Shown here: positions 57,471 to 64,000 of the stretch, in pieces
Layout: each line of letters opens with the position of its first letter
Numbering within the stretch: the first letter of the stretch is position 1
Source: Haemophilus seminalis
GTDB lineage: Bacteria > Pseudomonadota > Gammaproteobacteria > Enterobacterales > Pasteurellaceae
Direction of reading: 5' to 3'
DNA length: 64,000 nt
Assembly: GCF_006384255.1 (NCBI RefSeq)
Contig: NZ_VCED01000008.1
Span: 36,164-100,163, forward strand
Translations under genes and position numbers: made by a program
The notes under the pieces: generated by a model
Databases searched by the model: none
The model's input: the letters and a program-made list of their open reading frames with translations, nothing else
What the model was told of the DNA's origin: nothing

Positions 57471-58181
57471 TTATTTCTTAAAATGAATGAGAGAATCTTC
57501 TCTTAACTCTAAGATAGATGCATGTTCCTTGCGCCAGTCTCCCAGAACAATTCTAGTCATTCCCTCTTCTTTATGAATATTTTCTCTATGGGTATGTCCG
57601 TGAATTAGCAAATCCACATTAAACTCCTGCATTTTTTGTATAGTGAATGTTTTATTTACATCCATGATTTTTACTGATTTTTTTTGTTTATCTTGATTAC
57701 TTTTAGAGCGGATCTTTTCAGCAATTTTTATTCTAAGTTTTAATGGTAAACATAGAAATATTCGTTGTAGCCACTTATTATTAACTTTGTTGCGAAATTT
57801 CTGATAGGCAGTATCATCAATACAAAGGCTATCACCATGACATAATAAGATATTTTTTCCGTAAAGATTGATGAGCTTGTATTCTGGTAATAATTCAACC
57901 TCCGTTTCCCTTGAAAAACGCTCTCCAATAAGAAAATCGCGATTTCCATGTTGGAAATAACATTGCACTCCTTTATCATGCAAGGATTTTAGTAAGTTCT
58001 TTATTTTTATAATTAGTGGAGACTGTTCATCATCACCAACCCAGAAATCGAATAAATCACCTAATATATAAACTCGTTCAGTTTCTGGCTCGATGTTTTG
58101 TATGAAGTTTATAAAAAGTGCGGTCAATTCAGGTTTTTTTTCACTTAGATGCAAATCAGAAATAAAATAAGAATGTTTCAT
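57471..58181 (-). CDS. lpxH: UDP-2,3-diacylglucosamine diphosphatase LpxH
   Basis: 236 residues, calcineurin-like metallophosphoesterase. Metal-binding motifs in order: SDLHLS near 8, [10 protein letters not shown] near 41-50, GNRD near 80, CHGDS near 115 and GHTHR near 195. It cleaves UDP-2,3-diacylglucosamine to lipid X at the membrane in lipid A synthesis, the path that feeds LptD (10430). Convergent with the alpha operon. An uptake signal is embedded at 58116-58124. Confidence 0.95.
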   Translation of the reverse strand: MKHSYFISDLHLSEKKPELTALFINFIQNIEPETERVYILGDLFDFWVGDDEQSPLIIKIKNLLKSLHDKGVQCYFQHGNRDFLIGERFSRETEVELLPEYKLINLYGKNILLCHGDSLCIDDTAYQKFRNKVNNKWLQRIFLCLPLKLRIKIAEKIRSKSNQDKQKKSVKIMDVNKTFTIQKMQEFNVDLLIHGHTHRENIHKEEGMTRIVLGDWRKEHASILELREDSLIHFKK

Positions 58182-58300
58182 AAATATTCCATTAATCTCT
58201 TCTAGATAGACGTAAACTATAACTTAATTTGTTATAATTTGAAAAATATTTTAGTTTATTAACTATAGATGTGAATTAAAAAATTAAATAGGATCAAGAT

Positions 58301-59023
58301 ATGTTAAAGTTACTTAGAATTTTTATTGTTACAGTTTGTTGTATTCTGATTTGTGTATTGGGTACAGTTTATTCATTTATTAGGTTTAAAAATCCGAGTA
58401 ATGTAGGGATTATGGCTCGTTGGTTTGGGCGCTTACATCCTTTGTTTGGTTTGAAAGTAGAATATCGTTTTCCAAATTCTATCAATAAATTAAGTCCAGC
58501 TATTTATATTGGCAATCATCAAAATAATTATGATATGGTGACGATATCTTATATGGTTCGTCCGCGAACTGTGAGTGTTGGTAAGAAAAGTTTAATTTGG
58601 GTTCCTTTTTTTGGGATCCTATATTGGATTACAGGTAATATATTTTTAGATCGTGAGAATCGGACTAAAGCTCATAGTACTATGGCGCAACTTGCTCACC
58701 GAATTAATGAAGACAATTTGTCTATTTGGATGTTTCCAGAGGGTACTCGTAGTCGAGGCCGTGGGTTATTGCCTTTTAAGACAGGGGCGTTTCATGCAGC
58801 AATTTCTGCGGGGGTACCAATTATTCCAGTTGTTTGTTCAACAACACACAACAAAATTAATTTAAATCGTTGGAATAATGGAATCGTGATTTGTGAAATG
58901 TTAGATCCCATTGATGTTTCTGGTTACAGTAAAGATAATGTGCGTGATCTTGCTACTTATTGTCATGATTTGATGGAGAAACGCATTGCTGAACTAGATA
59001 TGGAAATTGCGAAAAGGAATTAA
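58301..59023 (+). CDS. plsC: 1-acyl-sn-glycerol-3-phosphate acyltransferase PlsC
   Basis: 240 residues. N-terminal hydrophobic helix (about 5-25), catalytic HX4D as NHQNNYD near 73, and the substrate motif FPEGTRS near 145. Makes phosphatidic acid at the inner membrane. AGGATC before ATG 58301. Divergent from lpxH, and ftsP begins one base after its stop, so the two are coupled. Confidence 0.95.
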   Translation: MLKLLRIFIVTVCCILICVLGTVYSFIRFKNPSNVGIMARWFGRLHPLFGLKVEYRFPNSINKLSPAIYIGNHQNNYDMVTISYMVRPRTVSVGKKSLIWVPFFGILYWITGNIFLDRENRTKAHSTMAQLAHRINEDNLSIWMFPEGTRSRGRGLLPFKTGAFHAAISAGVPIIPVVCSTTHNKINLNRWNNGIVICEMLDPIDVSGYSKDNVRDLATYCHDLMEKRIAELDMEIAKRN

Positions 59024-59024
59024 A

Positions 59025-60434
59025 ATGCAAACTTTCTCTCGTCGTCAATTATTAAAAAATACTACTATTTCAGCTGCACTTTTTAGTTTACCAATGCCAT
59101 TGTGGGCTGCTGTACGTGATAAATTAATTGTTCCACCTTTGATAGAAGTTCGTCGAGGACGTCCAATAGTGCTTACTATGCAGGAAGTTAATTATGAATT
59201 AGATGGAAAACATAATGTAACAGCATGGGGATTCAATGGCAATTATTTGGGGCCAACGATAAAGATCAAATCAACTAATTTTGCCAAACTAAATTACCAT
59301 AATAATTTGCCACAATCGATAGCTTTATCCATTCAAGGGTTACAGGCTTCAGGGGAGCTCTTTGGAGGTGCTGCTAGGGTATTAAAAGAAGGCGAGACCT
59401 GGGCTCCAATAGTACCGATTGAGCAAGCTGCGGCAACGTGTTGGTACCGTTCTTCTATATTAGCGAATTCGGCTTATCAAACATACCGAGGGCTTATAGG
59501 AATGTGGTTAGTTGAAGATGAGCAAAGTATTCAGGCGAATATTCCTCATAAATATGGTATAGATGATATTCCTTTGATTTTACAGGATATGTCATTTAAT
59601 AGTAATGGTCTTCAACTTTTTAAGCAAAATCAACCAAATTTTGTTGGAAATCGTTTATTAGTTAACGGTGTAGAAGCACCCTATTTAAATGTTGTTCGTG
59701 GTTGGGTTCGTTTACGATTATTAAATGCATCTTTAGCGCGAGCTTATGATTTACGTCTAGATAATGAGCAGAATATGCTATTGATTGCTAAGGATCTGGG
59801 TTTTTTACCTAAGGCAAAAAGTATTCAGTCTGTGATTCTTGCTCCAGGAGAACGAGTTGAAGTACTTATTAATATGAGTGAGGTTGATTCTGTTTCATTG
59901 ATTGATGGTAAAAAACGAGGTGTGTTAGATAAGATAAAAAATATTTTTAGCAGTGGTGATGATTTACTGGATAATACAGTTATTGAGTTACGAGCAGAAG
60001 GTGAAGCTACAGTTTTTAGTAAGACATTAAATCTTACTTTTGATACAGATGCACCAGAAATGTTAGCTCAACCTATAGCGCAAATTCGTGAGTTCAATAT
60101 TGATGTGACGAATGGGCTAATTAATCAAAGACGTTTTGACCCTAGAAGAATTGATGTAGTGGTTCGAAAAGGTACTGTAGAGCGTTGGATTTTAAATGCT
60201 AATTTACCTGTGGGGTTTACTATTCAGGGGGCAAAATTTGTCGTAGAAAGTCAGGATGATCATATTTATCAAGCGGATGAGTTAGCCTGGAAAGATACTG
60301 TTTGGGTAAAAGGAAAAACACATATATTAGTTCGGTTTGATCAGGTTTCTTCAAATAATTACCCATTTTTATTTGGTGTATCGAATTTAATGTTAGCTGA
60401 TATGGGATGTATTGGTGTTATGGTTGTTCAGTAA
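59025..60434 (+). CDS. ftsP: Cell division protein FtsP (SufI), multicopper-oxidase-like
   Basis: 469 residues. Twin-arginine signal with SRRQLLK at 5-11 and a hydrophobic core, cleavage near LWA-A (28). Three cupredoxin-like domains follow, but the histidine clusters that bind copper are absent, as in SufI/FtsP, which stabilises the divisome under stress. ATG 59025 was preferred over the upstream in-frame start because it gives the Tat signal and follows AAAAGGAA within the end of plsC. Confidence 0.93.
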   Translation: MQTFSRRQLLKNTTISAALFSLPMPLWAAVRDKLIVPPLIEVRRGRPIVLTMQEVNYELDGKHNVTAWGFNGNYLGPTIKIKSTNFAKLNYHNNLPQSIALSIQGLQASGELFGGAARVLKEGETWAPIVPIEQAAATCWYRSSILANSAYQTYRGLIGMWLVEDEQSIQANIPHKYGIDDIPLILQDMSFNSNGLQLFKQNQPNFVGNRLLVNGVEAPYLNVVRGWVRLRLLNASLARAYDLRLDNEQNMLLIAKDLGFLPKAKSIQSVILAPGERVEVLINMSEVDSVSLIDGKKRGVLDKIKNIFSSGDDLLDNTVIELRAEGEATVFSKTLNLTFDTDAPEMLAQPIAQIREFNIDVTNGLINQRRFDPRRIDVVVRKGTVERWILNANLPVGFTIQGAKFVVESQDDHIYQADELAWKDTVWVKGKTHILVRFDQVSSNNYPFLFGVSNLMLADMGCIGVMVVQ

Positions 60435-60473
60435 GTGAAATGAAAGTGCGGTAGATTTTTGTGCGATTTTTTG

Positions 60474-60479
60474 TATAAT
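60474..60479 (+). promoter_or_regulatory. -10 element before the secreted-protein gene
   Basis: Perfect TATAAT 26 bases before ATG 60505. No clear -35 is visible; an uptake signal (60444-60452) occupies the region upstream. Confidence 0.45.
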
Positions 60480-60504
60480 CAGTACCTCTATTAAGAGGGA
60501 TATA

Positions 60505-60978
60505 ATGATGAAAAAAGCTTTAATTATTGCTGCATTATCAGCAAGTCTAAGTGCTCAGGTGGCTCTTTCTGAAACACCAAATGCTCAAGAACAACAATCT
60601 CGTCTTTATTTAGGTGTTTATGATGTATCACGTAAACTGCCAGTTTTATTGAATAAATTAGAAATTTCACGTTCTTCTAAAAAACAGCAATTATGCTGGC
60701 AAATAAATGGCTCATTTGGAAAGAAAGTTCAAGCCACAGAGATTTTTACATCTCCAGCTAAAGCAAATTTTTATATTTCATCAGATATAGGAATGGTAAC
60801 TTCATCTGAAGATAAAAAAACACATACAATAACGAGTCAGCGCGATTCCTTAAACGATGGGAAATTAGTAATAAATTGTTGGAGTTTTGATCAAAAAGAT
60901 CCTCGAGGTAAATATACTATCTTTATTAAGTTAGGAGAGATGGAATATGGTCCTTTAACATTTACGGTTGTGAAATAA
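60505..60978 (+). CDS. Secreted protein of unknown function
   Basis: 157 residues. Signal peptide about 1-22 (VALS-E). The mature part is predicted beta-rich with two cysteines (64 and 125), which could form a disulfide in the periplasm. No family is recognised. Two consecutive ATG codons (60505 and 60508) follow AGAGGGATATA; either could be used. It has its own -10 and terminator, so it is monocistronic. Confidence 0.8.
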   Translation: MMKKALIIAALSASLSAQVALSETPNAQEQQSRLYLGVYDVSRKLPVLLNKLEISRSSKKQQLCWQINGSFGKKVQATEIFTSPAKANFYISSDIGMVTSSEDKKTHTITSQRDSLNDGKLVINCWSFDQKDPRGKYTIFIKLGEMEYGPLTFTVVK

Positions 60979-60987
60979 TTAGATGAT

Positions 60988-61011
60988 AACCCAGGTTTTA
61001 CTGGGTTTTTT
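60988..61011 (+). terminator. Intrinsic terminator
   Basis: AACCCAG (60988-60994) pairs with CTGGGTT (61001-61007), followed by TTTT. Confidence 0.82.
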
Positions 61012-61074
61012 ATTACTGTGAATATATTGTATTTGATAAATTACTTGTTTTATTGACGGCTGATGTAATCAAAA

Positions 61075-61701
61075 ATGAACAAAAATAATATGTCTGCGTA
61101 TCTTGTTCCTAAAAGTGAGGTTATTTTTGAAGAGGAAATTAAGAAAAGCCGTTTTATCACTTATTTACAGAAGACTACAGGGATCGCTGAAGCTAAAGCT
61201 TTTTTGGAAGAGATTAAACGAGAGCATAGAGCAGCGCGCCATCATTGTTGGGCTGCGGTAATGGGAAATCCAGTAGATTCTTTACAATTTGCTTTTTCTG
61301 ATGATGGCGAGCCATCAGGTACGGCGGGTAAACCAATGCTTAGTGTTCTTCAAGGTAGTAATATTGGTGAAATTAGCGCTATAGTGGTACGTTATTATGG
61401 TGGAATTTTGTTAGGTACAGGAGGATTAGTTAGAGCCTATAGTAATGGAGTACAGCAAGCATTGAAATTATTAGAAACAGAAATAAGAGTAGAACGTTCC
61501 CTTTTTGGTTTAGATTGTCATTATAGTCAATTGAGTCTAGTACAGTTACTTTGTGATAAGTATGAAGTAGAAATATTAGCTCAAAATTTTCAGTCCCAAG
61601 TATTTTTAACATTGGGTATTAGTAAACAAACGGTTGAATCTTTTGTTAGAGAATTGAGAGATAAATCAATGGGAAAACTAGTGATTAAATCAATTGAATA
61701 G
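61075..61701 (+). CDS. IMPACT/YigZ-family protein
   Basis: 208 residues. The family motifs [37 protein letters not shown] and [20 protein letters not shown] are all present (N-terminal UPF0029 domain, then a ferredoxin-like second domain). Related to eukaryotic IMPACT; its bacterial role is not clear. No good ribosome site precedes ATG 61075; ATG 61090 is an alternative. It is linked with trkH, whose start lies 10 bases after its stop. Confidence 0.88.
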   Translation: MNKNNMSAYLVPKSEVIFEEEIKKSRFITYLQKTTGIAEAKAFLEEIKREHRAARHHCWAAVMGNPVDSLQFAFSDDGEPSGTAGKPMLSVLQGSNIGEISAIVVRYYGGILLGTGGLVRAYSNGVQQALKLLETEIRVERSLFGLDCHYSQLSLVQLLCDKYEVEILAQNFQSQVFLTLGISKQTVESFVRELRDKSMGKLVIKSIE

Positions 61702-61711
61702 GCGAATAACT

Positions 61712-63175
61712 GTGCATATTTTATCTATAATACGAATTATTGGTATCCTGATTATCTGTTTTTCCGGAACGATGCTTATTCCGGCATTCATTGCATTGAT
61801 TTATGGTGATGGAGGCGGAAAAGCTTTCATACAGGCATTTACTTTTAGCTTGACTGTTGGAGTACTGCTCTGGTGGCCTTGCCATCACTACAAACAAGAA
61901 TTGCGTTCTCGTGATGGTTTTTTAATTGTTGTCGCATTTTGGTTTGTTCTAGGTGGTTTAGCGACGTTACCATTTTTATTATTTGATGCACTAAATTTAA
62001 CAGTTGCTTCAGCAGCATTTGAAGCCTTTTCTGGATTAACGACAACTGGTGCAACAGTAATGAGAGGATTGGATAACCTTCCAAAAGCGATGTTATTTTA
62101 TCGTCAATTTTTGCAATGGCTTGGTGGAATGGGAATTATTGTACTCGCAATAGCTATCATTCCATTATTAGGTGTGGGGGGGATGCAACTTTATAGAGCT
62201 GAAATGTCGGGGCCAATGAAAGAACAAAAAATTAGACCAAGGATTACTGAAACAGCAAAAGTTCTTTGGGTGATTTATATTTCTTTAACTGTTTTTTGTG
62301 CATTAGCATATTGGTTGGCTGGGATGGGAGTTTTTGATGCTATAACTCATAGCTTTTCTACTGTTTCAATCGGTGGCTTTTCAACTCATGATGCGAGTAT
62401 CGGCTATTTCAATAGTCCATTAGTTAATTTGATCACCGTATTATTTTTACTGATTTCCGCCTGTAATTTTGGATTACACTTTCGTGCGTTTTCGACCATT
62501 GGCCATGAGAATTTTTTTAAGATTTATCTACGTGACCCTGAATTTCGTTTTTTTATAAGTATCCAGACTATACTAGTAATAATATGTACATTAGTAATGT
62601 GGAGTCATAATTATTTTACTTCATCCTGGAAAGATTTTGAGCAAGTATTGTTCCAGACGGTATCTATTTCAACAACAACGGGCTATACAACTTCTGATTT
62701 CACTGTTTGGCCTTCTTTTGTACCTGTTCTTTTAATATTGGCTTCATTTATGGGCGGTTGTGCTGGATCTGTCGGTGGTGGTTTACGTGTTGCGCGTATA
62801 CTTGTACTGTATTTACAAGGGAAACGAGAACTTAAACGTGTTGTTCACCCTAATTTAGTTTACCCCATCAAGTGGGGAAGAAATGTGTTAGATGAAAGAG
62901 TGATTAGTAGTATTTGGGCATTCTTTTCAGCTTATCTTCTAGTGTTTATTATCTGTTTACTTGGTGTCGTTGCTTGTGGTGTTGAGCCTTTTAATGCCTT
63001 TAATGCCGTATTGGCAACCCTAAATAATTTAGGACCAGCACTAGGGGAAGTAAATAGTAATATGGTGAGTATACCCGATAGTGCTAAGTGGATTTTAATT
63101 ATCGCAATGGTATGTGGGCGACTTGAAATTTTTACTCTTCTTGCTTTATTTACACCTACTTTTTGGAAAAACTAA
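61712..63175 (+). CDS. trkH: Trk potassium uptake protein TrkH
   Basis: 487 residues, potassium-translocating subunit with four membrane-pore-membrane repeats; selectivity-filter loops include [11 protein letters not shown] and [21 protein letters not shown] and LNNLGPALG. It works with the cytoplasmic TrkA. GTG 61712 ([12 protein letters not shown]) is chosen because E. coli TrkH starts at the same place; the frame opens at a TTG (61694) inside the previous gene. Its stop overlaps the hemG start by one base. Confidence 0.93.
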   Translation: MHILSIIRIIGILIICFSGTMLIPAFIALIYGDGGGKAFIQAFTFSLTVGVLLWWPCHHYKQELRSRDGFLIVVAFWFVLGGLATLPFLLFDALNLTVASAAFEAFSGLTTTGATVMRGLDNLPKAMLFYRQFLQWLGGMGIIVLAIAIIPLLGVGGMQLYRAEMSGPMKEQKIRPRITETAKVLWVIYISLTVFCALAYWLAGMGVFDAITHSFSTVSIGGFSTHDASIGYFNSPLVNLITVLFLLISACNFGLHFRAFSTIGHENFFKIYLRDPEFRFFISIQTILVIICTLVMWSHNYFTSSWKDFEQVLFQTVSISTTTGYTTSDFTVWPSFVPVLLILASFMGGCAGSVGGGLRVARILVLYLQGKRELKRVVHPNLVYPIKWGRNVLDERVISSIWAFFSAYLLVFIICLLGVVACGVEPFNAFNAVLATLNNLGPALGEVNSNMVSIPDSAKWILIIAMVCGRLEIFTLLALFTPTFWKN

Positions 63176-63690
63176 TGAAAACGTTAATATTATATTCAAG
63201 CCATGATGGACAGACGAAAAAAATTGCTGACTTTTTATCTAGATATATTGATGGAGAGGTTTATGTAGATGCATTAATGGAAAATTATACGATTGAGTCT
63301 TTTGATCTTGTAATAGTTGGTGCATCTATACGATATGGGCACTTTAATAAAGCGCTTTATCGCTTTGTTGAAAGCAATCGTTATCAACTTGAACAAAAAA
63401 GTGCGGTTTTTTTTGGGGTTAATTTAACTGCTCGTAAAGAGGGCAAAGATAATCCAGAAAGTAATACTTATGTACGTAAATTTTTACAACGTACAGAATG
63501 GAAACCTAAATTAGCCGCAGTATTTGCAGGTGCACTCTTTTATCCACGATACAGATGGATTGATCGTGTTATGATTCAGATTATTATGAAAATTACTGGT
63601 GGCGAGACAGATCCTAAAAAAGAGATCGAATATACAAATTGGGATAAAGTGAAGAAATTCGCTAATCAAATTAATGAGATGGGCGTTTAG
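63175..63690 (+). CDS. hemG: Menaquinone-dependent protoporphyrinogen IX dehydrogenase HemG
   Basis: 171 residues, flavodoxin fold. FMN-binding start [20 protein letters not shown] and the family stretch VGASIRYGHFNKAL; the long insert before the last strand (LFYPRYRWIDRVMIQIIM) is typical of HemG. It oxidises protoporphyrinogen to protoporphyrin. H. influenzae is known to lack most earlier heme steps and to need external heme or protoporphyrin, so presence of this late step is of interest. An uptake signal lies at about 63400. Confidence 0.92.
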   Translation: MKTLILYSSHDGQTKKIADFLSRYIDGEVYVDALMENYTIESFDLVIVGASIRYGHFNKALYRFVESNRYQLEQKSAVFFGVNLTARKEGKDNPESNTYVRKFLQRTEWKPKLAAVFAGALFYPRYRWIDRVMIQIIMKITGGETDPKKEIEYTNWDKVKKFANQINEMGV

Positions 63691-63730
63691 CTTTGGAGAA
63701 AAATTTATATAAATTGATTGAGGTTTAATC

Positions 63731-63796
63731 AAAAGATCATTTTTTTAAATATTTTTACAAAAAAGTACTTGCAAGGGATTTGAAAATCCCTATAAT
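63731..63796 (+). promoter_or_regulatory. rRNA operon promoter with UP element
   Basis: TTGCAA (63769-63774), 16-base spacer, perfect TATAAT (63791-63796). An A/T-only stretch of UP-element type lies immediately upstream (about 63731-63764). A GC-rich discriminator follows, as usual for rRNA promoters. Confidence 0.9.
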
Positions 63797-63805
63797 GCAC
63801 CGCAC

Positions 63806-63858
63806 ACAACGACGCACTGTTGTGAAGAATTTAAGTTTCCACGTGCGTCGTTGTTTTT
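63806..63858 (+). promoter_or_regulatory. Terminator-like hairpin in the rRNA leader
   Basis: ACAACGACGCAC (63806-63817) and GTGCGTCGTTGT (63843-63854) form a perfect 12-bp stem followed by a T-run, just before boxA. It could act as an early pause or attenuator, or take the boxB position. Confidence 0.7.
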
Positions 63859-63870
63859 TGCTCTTTAACA
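63859..63870 (+). promoter_or_regulatory. boxA antitermination element
   Basis: TGCTCTTTAACA matches the rRNA boxA consensus bound by NusB and S10 (rpsJ, 41541). Bases 63871-64000 are rRNA leader; the 16S gene starts beyond the window. Confidence 0.9.
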
Positions 63871-64000
63871 ATGTATCAGACAATCTGTGTGGGCACTTGT
63901 TGATTGACTTGTTTTAAAATATTTTTAATTTTGAAGTCTTAATAGGTGCTTAACTGAAAATTCATAATTACTTTTTTAAGTAGTGTTTTATTTATAGCTA

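Overview
The window comes from a Haemophilus chromosome of the H. influenzae / H. haemolyticus group. The evidence is the low G+C content, the many copies of the Haemophilus DNA uptake signal AAGTGCGGT (often as inverted pairs that double as terminators), and gene families and neighbour pairs typical of Haemophilus (aphA, hslVU, potD, rbsK-rbsR, lpxH, plsC, ftsP, trkH-hemG, ftsYEX next to the S10 operon). An exact species cannot be fixed from sequence reading alone.

Layout. 1-980: 3' end of rpoC with its terminator. 1137-4856: dcuB and ansB (asparagine and C4-dicarboxylate use), a membrane rhodanese-like protein and secB. 4925-10367: aphA, hslVU, a polyamine-binding protein (potD) and a divergent FAD amine oxidase. 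10430-14564: lptD, then an NSS-family amino-acid transporter with its 31-residue MetS-like small subunit. 15204-22471: a giant Hia/Hsf-like trimeric autotransporter broken by a one-base frameshift and carrying a perfect 339-bp internal duplication. 22601-29305: rmuC, then a nucleoside-salvage cassette (nucleoside hydrolase, NupC-type transporter, rbsK, rbsR) behind a CRP-like site and a LacI-family operator, then a YqhA-family membrane protein. 29434-33705: a Slam outer-membrane translocon, a DinJ/YafQ toxin-antitoxin pair, a surface lipoprotein with a 30-copy hexapeptide array, and an XRE regulator. 33937-41221: tyrP, yicC, ygfZ, trmL, rsmD and ftsYEX. 41319-57379: the S10, spc and alpha ribosomal-protein operons with secY and rpoA. 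57471-63690: lpxH, plsC, ftsP, a secreted protein of unknown function, a YigZ-family gene, trkH and hemG. 63691-64000: promoter, leader and boxA of an rRNA operon whose 16S gene lies beyond the window.

The most notable content is an accessory island of about 2.1 kb inserted between rpsQ and rplN, at the S10/spc junction. It encodes a prokaryotic viperin (radical SAM antiviral enzyme expected to make 3'-deoxy-3',4'-didehydro nucleotides) behind a 37-codon ORF and a HicA-fold small protein in a tight, translationally coupled operon. A divergent regulator-like gene, a perfect 18-bp palindrome and tandem GGGACAA repeats lie upstream, and a small membrane-anchored cysteine protein converges on it. 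The island is bounded by the S10 terminator on one side and a terminator plus new spc promoter on the other, so ribosomal gene expression is insulated from it.

Other points of interest are the apparent replacement of the ribose ABC transporter by nucleoside uptake genes next to rbsK-rbsR, a toxin-antitoxin module lying between a Slam translocon and its likely cargo lipoprotein, a rhodanese homologue without any cysteine, a G8 tract inside rbsR, and several small repeat elements and operators.
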